Of a stretch of 64,000 bases of DNA, positions 1-11,145 are shown piece after piece; position 1 is the stretch's first letter; each line of letters opens with the position of its first letter. Position numbers and translations under genes: made by a program. The notes below the pieces were generated by a model, which saw only the letters and a list, made by a program, of their open reading frames with translations, ran no database searches and had not been told where the DNA came from. Source of the stretch: Copromyces sp. CBS 386.78 (Eukaryota > Ascomycota > Sordariomycetes > Sordariales > Sordariaceae); contig MU839163.1 in assembly GCA_030685235.1 (NCBI GenBank), forward strand, positions 1 to 64,000, written 5' to 3'.

Positions 1-155
1 TGTTATTTCTTATTAAATAATATAATTATTAAAATATTAATAAAACAAATTAAAAGAAATATACGTTTTCAAATCTAAAAAATATTATTTTTTTAAATAA
101 TATTATTTATATAATTATAAACGAATATAACTCATATTTTAGTAATCTCAAATTG

Positions 156-690
156 AAGATATACGTATAATATTTTTAGAATTGGATAAAGGGTTATTAA
201 ATAGTTAATAAAATATTATTAAGGGTAAATTAAACTTATATATATATAATATTTAAATAATATTAAAAGTATTTAAAATACTAACCCAGAACCAAAATAC
301 ATAAAAATAAATACGCAATTAACGTTAATTTAAAATCTTATTGCAATATATATTTAATTTTCAAAAAAATATATAATTTTAACTTAATAAAAAAAAAAAA
401 AAAAAATTAATTAAATTAGTTTAAAAAATACGTATAATATTTTAGAAGGGGATAAGCAGTTATTAAGTAGTTAATAGGGTCTTATTAAAAGTAAATTAAA
501 CCTATATATATACAATATTTAAATTAGGTTAAAACTATTTAAAATACTAATTTATAATCGAAATATATATAAATAAATATATAATTAACGTTAATTTAAA
601 ATACTATTGAATTATATATTTTATTTTCGAAAAAAATTTATTTTTAATTTAGTTTAATATAAAGGAAAAACAAAAAAAAATTATATTTTA
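156..690. repeat. diverged direct duplication, period about 266 bp
   Basis: A segment beginning ATACGTATAATATTTT at about 163 recurs at about 429 with the same order of sub-motifs (AGTTAATA, GTAAATTAAAC, TATTTAAAATACTAA, AATTAACGTTAATTTAAAAT). The two copies differ almost only at transitions. Linked duplications like this are the preferred substrate of RIP. Confidence 0.6.
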
Positions 691-907
691 ATTAATTTAA
701 AAAAATAAAAATACTATAAGAAATTATAAAAGTAAAGAGGGGAAATATTTAATTTATATAAGGATATTATTAATATACTAATATACCCTTCTATAAAAAT
801 AAACCCAACCTTTATAAAATTATTCAATAACTTCTTTATAGTATATTATAAATTTCTTAGTAACTATTTATTAACTACTTATTAATTACCTATCAACCCT
901 TTAAAAA

Positions 908-940
908 CCCTTCGGAAACCCTTCGGAAACCCTTCGGAAA
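908..940. repeat. 11-bp tandem repeat, three units
   Basis: CCCTTCGGAAA is repeated three times head to tail inside the AT-rich block. It is one of the few GC-bearing islands there. Confidence 0.8.
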
Positions 941-2640
941 CCTTTTAAAAATAACCTATTAAACCCTTAAAAACTTATCGCTAATTAAAAAAAAAACCTA
1001 ATATTAATAATATAGCAACCTATATAAAAAATTATTTAGGGGAAGTACTAGTACCTTAAAACGTCTCTTTAGTAGGCTTCTCAATAGGTTTTTAAATAAG
1101 CTTTTAAATAAATTTCGGGGTAGACTTTTCGCCGGGCTTATCGCTAAACTTCTTTCTAAACCTATTAATACCCTTTCCTTTATCGGCTTTTTTAATAATA
1201 AAGGCCGAAAATTTATCCGGGTATCGGAATTCTATAAAATGCATAACACAATATGAATTAACTTATATTTTTAAATTACTTTTAAATAATATAGCCCTAA
1301 GGTATATAGTAATTATATTTTAATCGTTAGTTTAATATAATTCCCGACCAACGAAATTAGTAGTTAGAATAACGACCTTAATAAAGTTAAATATAATTAT
1401 AATTTAATAATATTTAACGTCGTTATAATTATAAATATCGCTTAAAAAACGTAAAGATTAGGGGTTAATTCGTAGTTATTTACTAGTTAATAAAGGGTTA
1501 GGAATTTATAATTAGTACCCTTATAATTATAATAGAATTTACTATCTTTAAATAAAAGTTATAAATTATTATTCCGAAATACTTCGTCGGTTCTTAATGC
1601 TTTATATTATTTTTTAATTACTACTACTAAATAATCTTTTATATTTTAGTATAGGGGCTATTTTATTATAATATTACGCTCTATATATTTTATAATATTA
1701 ATAATAGTATTATTTTCGTCTATTTAAATATTATTTAACGCTATTCTATAATAAGCTTTTTTAGCCTCTTATTAAATTTCTATTTCGCTATTAATATAAT
1801 ATTAAAAATTTATTTCTTCGAAGTTTATAACCCTTTAAAGTAAAATTAATTTAAATTTATTCTTTGTAGCGGCGGCTTATTAAATAGCCGCGCGCTCCGC
1901 CTTTTTAATTACCTTCTTTTTAATTAATAAAGCAATTTCCTTATTAATTTACTTAAATTAATTACAGAACCCGCTAAAGGTATTAACTATCGTATTAAAA
2001 AACGGTTTAAAATTATAGTACTAACCTACGATGATATAGATTTTATTAACGGTTATTAACCCCTTACTAAATAGTTTTAAAAATTTTTTCAACCCTTTAG
2101 AAACTATTTAATAACCTTTCGAAAACCCTTTAACAATTATTAAGAAACCCTTTAATAATTATTAGGCAACCCTTTAATAACTTATTGTAAAAGGGTAAAT
2201 AAAGCTTTAAATTTATTAATAATAACTTTAGTCTTCTATATATTAAAGCGTCTACTAGTATATTCCTTTATTTTCTCGCCTTTTATAATACTTAACGTAA
2301 TATTATAATAGGTCGTATAGTAGCGCTATAATATATTTTTATCTTTAAAAACGCCTACGTAAAAGTAAAATTCGTTCGGCGCTTCTTAAAAACGGTAAAA
2401 GCGTTCGCTAAGGAAAATTTCCGTAAATTCTACCTCTTTACCCTAAATAAGACTAAAATTAATAATTATTAAATACTTTCGAATAATCTACTTAAAAGCG
2501 AATTTATACCTATAAAAAAACGTTATATATAAATAATAATAAGCGGTAGGCTATTAAAACGCATTTCGAATATTGTATACTTTTTATAAAAGTTTTATAA
2601 AAAAGATATTAACTTAAGCTTAAAATAAAATAAAAAAAAC

Positions 2641-2765
2641 CTTGCGCAAACTTCGCGCAAAAGAAGAAACTTCGCGCAAACTTCGCGCGAAAAGAATAAA
2701 ATATTTAAAACTTCGCGGGAAGATCGCGTAATAAATAAATAATAGGAAACTTCGCGCAAACTTTA
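2641..2765. repeat. interspersed ACTTCGCGCAA repeats
   Basis: The word ACTTCGCGCAA or a close variant occurs about six times in 125 bp, separated by A-rich spacers. No function is assigned. Confidence 0.6.
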
Positions 2766-3485
2766 CGATATTTACTCCCAATTAATTCGTTATATTAACA
2801 ATTAGTATAATTAATATTATTATTAAAAGAAGAGAACAATTGAAATCTTATTAGTCGCTAGCGGGTTAAATACCCTTATTTCGTAAAGGAAATTATTTAT
2901 TTACTTTATATCTTTAATTTAATATTTTATTTTAAAGGTCGGTTAATATTGCTACTACCTTTTATCTTATATTTAAACTCTAGCAAAATACCATTTCAAA
3001 AGTTTGAAAATATTTAATTTATATATAATTTATACCTTACGAAGATATTTGCATATAGTTGCTTTATATACGTTTAACCGTTTATAATATTATATTAAAT
3101 ATACTTGTAATATATACAACTATAAGCGCAGCCCTACGGGGGGGTCGCTTCAGCTGGGTACCGCTCGTGCACAGCCTTTTTACAAACACCACCCATGCCC
3201 CACTCACAGCAGCCGGTAGGCTATTTTTGATGTGACTTTTGTTGGTCCGCGATCCTTCAGCTTCAACGTCTGCCACCATGGTTCCAGCCTCAGACAAGAA
3301 CGACATGTCGGACCTGCGCAATTCCGCATCCATTCCTTCTCTGTGTCAGGCATCCAGTTCCATCATCAAGCAACCGGGTCGATATTTGTGTGTTTGGCAA
3401 ACGCTCCTCATCACAATCGACGGCATGGCATGTATGGCTAGGTACCGCTGAAACTCGCCTGATATGTTACCTACGCCGGCTGGAT

Positions 3486-3946
3486 CAGCGTTCGCCACAA
3501 AACAATTCAATTCAAACCGAGGTCTAAACTGGTTTGTTTTACCTGAAATATCGTCGGATTGGTTTGTTTACATTCTAAATTGATTTGGTTTGACGAATTG
3601 ATTAAAACCGGACAAATATTTTCCTAGACCGTCGCCGGCGTAATATTATACTAAATCTATACCCAATATTCAAAAGTCGTCATTTTACCGCGATCTGAAG
3701 CTTGAACGTACATTTTTATAAGTAAGTATTATGTGGTCCTCTGTATTTAAATGCCCGATTTCTATACTAAAAACAGGCTATCTGTATGTTAATGAGCAAT
3801 AACCTACCTACTTAACGTAACAAAACAGTTAAAACAAGACGGCGTAACGATTGATTTAGATTTGGTTCTCTGGTGCCCGATTTGAATTGGTTAGCCAGAC
3901 GACGATTTGATCTGTTTGATAGGGTACTGTTTTATGGCGAACGCTG
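3486..3946. mobile_element. hAT-type MITE (461 bp)
   Basis: The element starts CAGCGTTCGCCACAAAACA and ends with the inverse (TGTTTTATGGCGAACGCTG), giving terminal inverted repeats of about 19 bp with one mismatch. It is bracketed by a perfect 8-bp direct repeat GGCTGGAT (3478-3485 and 3947-3954). TIRs beginning CAG plus an 8-bp target duplication are the hallmarks of hAT elements. The interior is moderately AT-rich and has no reading frame, so this is a non-autonomous derivative. It lies about 300 bp upstream of the start codon of the first seven-transmembrane gene and could affect its promoter. Confidence 0.82.
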
Positions 3947-4244
3947 GGCTGGATACATTGCTGTATCCCTGATCACCTCCCGCACTCCTGCACGCTCCAA
4001 TAGCACATACTCAAGTTGCAACTCTATACGGTGCTGAATGCGGCCAGAGTTCTCTTGGGGGCTAGGATGGACCTGCGTGTAACATGGCGCCACCATAACT
4101 ATCGTTCTTCAGCAAGAGGAGGATGAGTTCGGAAATGCTGCTGCAGGGTTGCCACGATGGTCTATAAGATCATGTCCAAGGCCTAGCTTCCCCCGCAGCT
4201 CAAAAGTCCCCTTTTCAGTAATCCAGTGGAAACCCGAATCGACC

Positions 4245-5820
4245 ATGGATATCTATACGAATCCAAACTTCAATTCTCTCGTCCCCTTGCCGGATGTCCT
4301 TGCCAACTTGACCTTTCTGGATATTACCGCCAATATCCCGGACAACTGTACCTGCGCTCCGGTTGCCGACTTCCTTGGCTATCTCGAAGGTAGCTTCGCT
4401 TCCAAGACATTGAAGGATGAAGGCGATATGCCCGTTTCAAAATTCAGTACCCTCGTGAGAAATTGTACCACGCCTGGGCTTCTAGACGACGTTTCCAGCG
4501 GCCAGATCATTGACTGGTACTTCAACCGCTCCCTGAACGATGACAGCGACTTTGGCTGGCTGTATCTCGAGGTCGCTGGTCCCTGCTTCCACGAGTATTG
4601 CAACGCCCTGACGTGGGAAGGCAATCCTGATATATCCGGCATTGGGGTATGCTCTAAACATCCAATCATTCACTTGACCTCCTGATATGTTTTCTAACAC
4701 GTGAACATCAGGTAAACATTGCCTTTTTCATTCAGGCAATCCTTACCTCCATCTTCTTATTCATCTATGTCGGCTTTTACATAGCCGAGGCACATCGCAT
4801 TCGAAAGAATCCTGGACAAGCCAACCAGAAGATAACTTCATTGTGGCGCAAAGCAGCCGATGATTGCCTCTCCGTCTTCTGGTCGACATGTTTCGTCTTT
4901 GCCTTGACCCTAGCTGCCGGCACCCTTTGCTTCAACGTTATCTACCATTCGCCCGGCCACGTCTACTCGGGCTACTTCGGATACCTCGGTACCGTTCTCT
5001 CCGTAGCGGCCCTTGTATGTCTGTGGCCCTGGTTTCCTGGACGATACCAATACCCGGTCCTCACCTTTTCGGGCGTATCTGTGCTGTTGGGCCTCGTGAT
5101 TGGGGTTAGTATGACCTTTCTTAAAGAGGTGAGTTCTGACGACAAAACGGTTTTCGAAAGAGCCTGCCTAGAAAGCAGACAAGATTTGAATTGGGGAGAC
5201 TTGAGCGACGATAACCCGTTCTTTGAGCCCACGCAATCAACAACCTACGTACAAAACTTCGTCAGGTATACCCCTTACGCCACCCTAGCACTCCTTGTTG
5301 TCTGGGGCGGCGCGTTCTTCTTCACACTTGTATGGAGACGGAGAAACAAGATCACGAATTGGAATTTGTACAAGATGATCACTGGCATCCTAGGCGGCCT
5401 TCTCGTCCTCGGCTCGTTTGCCTTAGTTTGGATCGCTTTCAGCTTTTTCTTTTACCTTCGAATCAGGGTCGAGAGCCTCGCGGGCCCGTCATACGCCGAG
5501 AACGAATGGGGTTTTGGCCAAATCGTCGCTATCGCCGCATGGCTTCCACTGTTTGGCCAGATCGGCATGGTTGTCTTTCGTGAGTTTCATAAACCAGTTG
5601 ACCGTACCAAACTTTTGCTAACCGTTATTTAGGGACAACACTGAAAGACACCATATACCAGAAGTGGTTCAACCCTGCCCCGGAGAGCGAGAGGTATTCG
5701 CATCACCTATTGACTCAATCTCCGACCTTCGAGCAGCCTCAGCGTCTTGGAACAGACTTGGAGAAGGAACCTGTCACAACTGTGGCTCAGCAAAATATCA
5801 TGGACGCCTGGCAGCGGTAG
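4245..5820 (+). CDS. seven-transmembrane protein with Cys-containing ectodomain, copy A
   Basis: Three exons: 4245-4646, 4712-5579 and 5633-5820 (485 codons). The introns have GTATGC/GTGAGT donors, TCTAAC or GCTAAC branch points and AG acceptors. An in-frame ATG exists at 4149, but the one at 4245 (ACCATGG) aligns with the start of the paralogue at 11146. The first about 134 residues look extracellular: they carry N-glycosylation sequons and cysteines, and end in a C-x3-C-x3-L-x-WEGNPDISGIGV motif. Seven hydrophobic segments follow, then a short hydrophilic tail. The topology (outside N-terminus, seven membrane helices) is receptor-like, but I recognise no known receptor class. The motif recalls uncharacterised membrane proteins of Sordariomycetes (from memory). 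Function is unknown; a sensor or surface protein is a guess. Confidence 0.85.
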
Positions 5821-6121
5821 ACTGGCACACTGAGATTTGGGAATTGGAGTTGAAGAGGCGCTTGATGACAGGCGATGTGCAAGGCCTGATGGCCTGGTGT
5901 CGGTCACCCAGCGATTGAACAAGTTCCCGGGTTTTCGACATGGACATCTTCTTTCATATCGATATCATATTCGGTCTGGGACGTATCCGCAGGAACTGTT
6001 AGACACGGTTAGTCGTCGTCGCCCAGCTGAGCCAGCCCCCCTGTCGGCGTAGTGGTGGCTCCGAACCCCGGTGGAGAATGCGTGATAAAAGTCCATACTC
6101 CAAGCCAGGATAACCATCAAA

Positions 6122-6193
6122 GCCCGCATGGCTCAGTGGTAGAGCGCATCACTAGTAATGATGAGGTCGTCAGTTCGATTCTGGCTGTGGGCA
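6122..6193 (+). tRNA. tRNA-Thr (AGT)
   Basis: A full cloverleaf folds: acceptor GCCCGCA/TGTGGGC, D-arm GCTC/GAGC, anticodon stem CATCA/TGATG with loop CTAGTAA (anticodon AGT), and T-arm GTCAG/CTGGC with loop TTCGATT. The discriminator base is A. There is no intron. A T5 run follows at 6226-6230. Confidence 0.96.
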
Positions 6194-6225
6194 TAGAAGC
6201 GTCTGATGAAGCTCGTGATCTTCTC

Positions 6226-6230
6226 TTTTT
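6226..6230 (+). terminator. Pol III T-run terminator of tRNA-Thr
   Basis: Five consecutive T residues lie 33 bp past the tRNA 3' end, a usual RNA polymerase III stop signal. Confidence 0.6.
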
Positions 6231-6762
6231 GGGTGTTTGTGATGATGCCATGGAGCTGTGCTTTCTTTTTTGGTTCGGGAAAGTTCCATCTTTTCGCTGG
6301 ACGGGTAGGGCACCAGGTCATGGTTTCTTGGAGTATACGGCACGTACATAACCCTGCCCGGCGCTCATGTAAACTTACTGTTCTGTCTTCCTGCACCGAT
6401 CGCCAGAGCCAAGCTACACAGTGTACCGATTAAGCATGGGGCCAGCGGTCCGGCCTGAATGGGGTGCACTCTGTTTTGCCCAGTGAGGCCACTACCGCCG
6501 CCGCCCGGACAACAACGTACTAGAATAGACATCAAACCAGTAGTTATCGATGGGGCGTCCACATAGATTCTGTCAGAACCTGCGCAAAAATGTCCGACAC
6601 AGGTATGTAGTCGTATGTATTCCTAATCGTTTTCCCTGTCCTTCAAGGTGTCCATTCCTCATGATCCATGTGACCATGTCCCGTGCCCCTTGCGCCCTTG
6701 GCGATAAGAGTCAACCGCATATCCCCGTACCCCGGCCCGTTTGTTAACACATTGCCCACTTC

Positions 6763-7551
6763 TCAGTTCTTGCGTCTCAAATAGATTTCGATGGATGGGT
6801 TGAAATCCTCATAAGCAAGTCCACCAGTTCTGCCACCCCAGGTACAAGCGTCTGTCGAGAGGTCCAGAATCGTTAGAAACGTGCCCGGTTACCTTGCTTT
6901 CAATAGAGGTAGGAATGGATAGGAAGGGCCACTTACCCATGATGTGTCCACCACCAATGGCAAGTTGCTGACTGAATATCCCCAGGAACCAGACCGTTAG
7001 CAAATCAAAATCTTCTTGGAAGTAGAGGTAGGTACCTCATATCATGAGCAGACGACGTCGACTCAATCGCGTCGAAAATGCTAGGAGCAGGGCGGGGAAT
7101 CATCTTACGCTGTAGCAACCTTATTTCCATCGGACGCAGACACGGCAACCAGCTCCACCCCAGGGATATCATTGCACAAAGTCTTTGAGCCACCGAACCC
7201 GCCGAAGGTGTAGCTCACACTGCTCCCCAGTGCCGCCAGGCTGCTCACGCAACTGACAGCGCGGTTGACGTCCGCGCGGAGGTTATCGCTGGTGTAGCAC
7301 TGCGTCGAGGCCCGCTTAACCTTCTTGGCAACGGCGTCGTCTTGAGTAGACGTGGTAGCGTTGATGCTCTGGTAGTTGGCCTCCACGGCCTGCTCGGGGG
7401 TGAGGGCGACTACGCCGGGGTTGATGATGTCGTCCACCCACTGGGAAAAACTGAAAGGCTTGGCCTCCGTCGTGGTGGGAGCGGCAGTGGATGGGGCGGC
7501 GACGGCGACAGTCGCGAGGACAGCGATGGTGGCAAGCTTCATGGCGACCAT
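6763..7551 (-). CDS. small secreted cysteine protein with Kex2 site
   Basis: Three exons on the minus strand: 7109-7551, 6937-6971 and 6763-6851, giving 188 residues. The introns carry GTAAG donors, GCTAAC and TCTAACG branch points and CAG acceptors, and phase is kept through the 35-nt middle exon. The N-terminus is a signal peptide (cleavage probably near residue 19). A Thr/Ala-rich propeptide runs to a KR dibasic site at residues 79-80, a likely Kex2 processing point. The mature part has four cysteines (85, 101, 126, 162) and ends in a Gly-rich stretch with ACTWGG. Reading straight through the first donor would stop at 148 residues and lose the fourth cysteine, so the spliced model is preferred. 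The start could be the second ATG at 7542. Secretion is well supported; function is unknown. Confidence 0.8.
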
Positions 7552-7825
7552 TGTGGCTGTATAGGGATGCTGGGCTCGGTGAGGGGAATGATGCTTGGGA
7601 AAGAGAAGGTGATGGATGTTGATGGGGAGGCAATTGTTTAGTGTGGTTTAATGGCCGCCCGTCGTCCTTCTTATACCCTGATCTTTCCTATCTTCAGAGG
7701 TCACCTACACCGTCTACACGACATGGCACTCAGAGAGCCTTCTACTCTGTTACTAGTGCCGCTACCCCCTTCCCGAGTTGGCTTCAAAGAGCTACGTTCT
7801 TCCAAGAGCCGAGAAGTTGAACTGG

Positions 7826-7955
7826 TGTACCTGTCGGCCGCTACCTGTAAGCACTACTGCAAGTTCTTTGCATTTTTTATTTTTTTCGGTTACGTGTACA
7901 TGTCGGCCGCTACCTGTGACCACCACTGCAAGTTCTTTATGTTTTACTCGGTTAC
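7826..7955. repeat. 69-bp tandem duplication
   Basis: Two adjacent copies, starting at 7826 and 7895, share TGTACNTGTCGGCCGCTACC and then CACNACTGCAAGTTCTTT, and both end in CGGTTAC. They lie in an open frame (7651-8196, plus strand) that I do not accept as a gene, in the upstream region of the secreted-protein gene. Confidence 0.8.
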
Positions 7956-9990
7956 CCTTCTCAAATCCCAGCAAATTCCCATTGCTAGGTACCTAGAGAT
8001 ATCCACGGCTACAGCTATCGCTGCCTACATAATACCACATCAACGTAGCCCCCAGGTTCCCCGCCTTTCTCTCCTGGAATCGCGTTGTCTTCTTTTGAAA
8101 TATTGCCGCTTCTCACCAAGATTCTCCCCCAGGGCTTGTGTCCCGACAAGTTCCCACGTAAACTGCCCAAGATGCATCGTAGACAGCTCTAGGTAATCCA
8201 GCAGACCTCAACTGTCCCAAGTTTTTACTCCGTAGCCGTGCACGTTTATCGGTGGTTTTTTTTTTTTTTTTGTTTTTTTTGGTTTTTTTTTTACCATCGA
8301 GCAGGATTAAACCAATAGGATTGTCGGATTTACGCGAAGTTACCTTGAAGGCCCCAGCCCTGGTACATAATATCTACTAGTATACTATGCATGGCGGTGT
8401 TCCTTTTTAGCCAAGGTACCTAACTTCCAAGCAAGCGCCTAGGAATTAGAGCCAAAATCACATGCATAAATTGCACGGCTATAAAGGTGACCGACTTTTC
8501 CGGCTGAACGGATAAAGAAGCTGTGTAAAAGGAGCTGCATACCATGTGTAACCATCATGAAAGTCACATTTGGCCACAAAAAGTATAGAGGTTGTCTACT
8601 TTAGATATCAATATCGCTGCTTAGAAACTAGACATTGAAAATGAGCATGCAGCCCCATATCGGCTGTTTCGCTTCCTTGTCAAAAGCCCAAAAGCTTCGC
8701 CAAACGGGCGGCAAAGCTAAACTTTGAAATCAAAAACTAAGGTAAAAATCGCCCTCGCTCAAAGCCTTCTTGACCGCCGGCTATGGCACATTTAATAGTG
8801 AGCCTTGATGCTAATGGTTCACGTACATGTCCCCGCGATTCGAAGGTTAGTGGAACACCGTTACTTTAGCGAATTACACGGTTACTTTATTTGCTTCGGG
8901 ACTTTTTTTTCCCTTGCACCTAAGCTCAACTCAACCTTCTCTTACCTCACCTATGACCATGACGCCGTCCCAATTGGTCGAAGAGAAGTGAGAACCTACC
9001 TACATACCACTACCTAGGTACCTGGGAGATATATCGACAATTTGCTGGGGACGTTCTCCGTTATGTTCCCAGATACTTGTTATAGGTCAGAGGAGCCTCA
9101 TGTAAGTTGTTGTTTGCTGGCTTGTGTTTGGGTTGGTTTAGTGGAGTGTGGTGGTATTGTTCAAATAGCCGGAGGCGCAGTGGTCAGAGTGCTACAGTAG
9201 TGTACTTGCAGAAGCGACAAGCCCGAGCAGCCGCCGCGGCGGTTTGCACTGGGGGTAAAAGGAAACAAAAAGACAAAAAGAACTCCAGCATGGGAATGTA
9301 TGCCATCTAAGTCCGAGGACACTCCGCTTTTCAGGTTACCTATTGACGTTGAATTCAAGAATTGCGGACTGGAAGCTGAAATCAATCGTTGATGATTTCC
9401 ATCCGGATCGGCGCGGGCCGTTCCCGCCAAAAGGTGTCCCTGCGTTAACTTGGCCATGTAGCGAACCTCTGGTGCGTGCGGCCGTGCGCTATTGACGGAC
9501 ACTGGCGGGGCACCCGAAACCTCCGAGTGGTTGATGAAAATAGCTGATGGATATTGTCTGAGCTTTACAGAAATCTTAATGGTCAGGAACCAAACCGAGG
9601 CGAAAGGATGCAAGGCTCCGGCTTGGTGTTGTTAGCATCGACTAACACTGGCCGGTTAACCGGTCGTGGGGTGGTGAGAATTGTGATCCGGGGGTTCGGA
9701 GAACTGGGGATTGAAGAGGGTGAGAAGATGATGTACCAGTCACGGATCAAATGAAACGCCGAAGCAATTGAAAGCTTTTCACGGAGTAACAATTCCCATG
9801 CAGCTCAATAACGGGCAAAAAGCAGCTGCTGGTACGAAACAAGAACAGAAGACAAGCAGACGCGAGTTTGTTAAAAAAAACAAAAAAACAAAGAAAAAAA
9901 AAACAAGCCGAACCTTTTATGCCAAGAAAAAAGCCCCCTTTTAAAAGTAAACAAGCCACAACCTGCACGAGATGGAGCAAAAATAAAAAG
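7956..9990. other. gene-free stretch
   Basis: No convincing coding region. It contains a broken T-rich tract at about 8254-8291, a perfect palindrome CCGGTTAACCGG at about 9651-9662, and the palindromic word CCTAGGTACCT at about 9012. Reading frames here lack ATG starts or look random in composition. Confidence 0.6.
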
Positions 9991-9998
9991 AAAAAAAA
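9991..9998 (-). terminator. Pol III T-run terminator of tRNA-Gly
   Basis: Eight A residues on the plus strand read as T8 on the minus strand, 14 nt past the 3' end of the tRNA-Gly gene. Confidence 0.65.
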
Positions 9999-10011
9999 TT
10001 TGCAAAAGAAA

Positions 10012-10082
10012 TGCGCCAGCCGCGAATCGAACGCGGGGCCCATCGATGGCAACGATGGATTTTACCACTAAACCACTGGCGC
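10012..10082 (-). tRNA. tRNA-Gly (GCC)
   Basis: On the minus strand the acceptor GCGCCAG pairs with CTGGCGC, the anticodon stem CATCG/CGATG carries loop TTGCCAT (anticodon GCC), and the T-arm CCGCG/CGCGG carries TTCGATT. The discriminator is A and there is no intron. Its 71-nt length is normal for this species of tRNA. Confidence 0.96.
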
Positions 10083-11145
10083 GTTTTAGTGTTAATTATT
10101 AATCGTGCCAATGCATCATCCTATGTCACTGTAGCAGCACGCCAGCAATCTGGACTATTCCATTGTTCTGTTTCCATACCAGCTCGTGTCGCGCAAAACG
10201 CCAGCATTCGGTTACAGTTTGCTCAAATGCAAGAGTTACGGTCAGTATCTGATGGCATTGCTATTGGTCACAAAGACTGAACTCTAACATCCCATTTTGG
10301 ACTTCTGTTGCGGTCATTACCGCAGAGTGTCCCCGGAGGGTTTTTCCTTCCCTGGTTGAAAATCGAGATGTCCACGGCGCAGTGGCGCAGCTGGATACAC
10401 TACTCTCTGCTCGCATCGAGTCCAATACAAATTCATTGTAGGAGTCAACAGTTGTCTAGATAATCTCTGCGTGCATTGCGTCTGTCCAAGATTCGCCCTT
10501 GTCATCCGCAAGCCTCGTGCAAAGCCTCAGACATTGTCCTACCAGAGCCGCGCGGGGTACTGCGATAACTTATTTACAAATGAGGCTCGCTATGATACAA
10601 CTTAAAGAGTGTCTCAAAGGTATATAAAAAAAGAGACCATCGTGTATGAATAGTTGGCGCTGGCACACTCAATTGTTGTCTATGTCTGAACCGAAGGATC
10701 CGTCCCTCCGTATTTATCTTCGCCTGTCCAAGACTGTAGATGGCCTCGGTCAGCAGCAAGAACCGGGGCTTTTTGGGCGATTCTTATCTAGCATTGGGAC
10801 ACAAGCAATCTTGATTTCGGCCGGGACCGAGTATTGTGTAAAGCTATCGTGCGGGCTAGCACAGACCAGAGCCTTGGTGAAATGCCCAGGTAGTGTAACC
10901 TGAACCTTCATGTCTCCCACAATTCCGTTACCTAGAGGCAGACAACAACCCAAGGCGTTCGCCTTCGCTATCGATGTCTAGCCGTCCCGTCCTTAAATAG
11001 CCACTGGGACGCCAAGTCTGACTCTCGCGAAAGCAATAGTTCCGCCTCCATCGGCTCTCTTATATTCCCTTCGCACCATAGTACCTTCAACGTACCACAC
11101 CCTAACGAGATCAGTACCCAAACCGGTTATTTCCGAGGAATAACC
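10083..11145. other. gene-free stretch upstream of 7TM copy B
   Basis: I see no supported gene. TGGCGCAGCTGG at about 10382 resembles a tRNA A-box, but no acceptor stem forms around it. The last few hundred bases are presumably promoter and leader of the downstream gene. Confidence 0.5.

Larger units (their letters stand above)
1..3120. repeat. RIP-mutated AT-rich repeat block
   Basis: The whole stretch is extremely A+T rich, has no long reading frame on either strand, and is dense in TA steps with isolated islands such as GCGCAA and CGGAAA. It ends abruptly near 3120, where ordinary base composition begins. This is what repeat-induced point mutation leaves of transposon copies in Neurospora. 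I could not recognise the original element. The block continues off the left edge of the window. It is probably heterochromatic and DNA-methylated in vivo, which is inference from the family of such regions. Confidence 0.9.

Noticed and set aside
7651..8196. 181-codon plus-strand frame
   Set aside because: Its length depends on a 69-bp tandem duplication, the composition is random-looking and Phe/Cys-rich, and there is no conserved feature.
9161..9613. 150-codon minus-strand frame
   Set aside because: It begins at TTG rather than ATG and has no coding character.
10376..10450. tRNA-like A-box near 10382
   Set aside because: TGGCGCAGCTGG is present, but no acceptor stem or matching T-arm forms.
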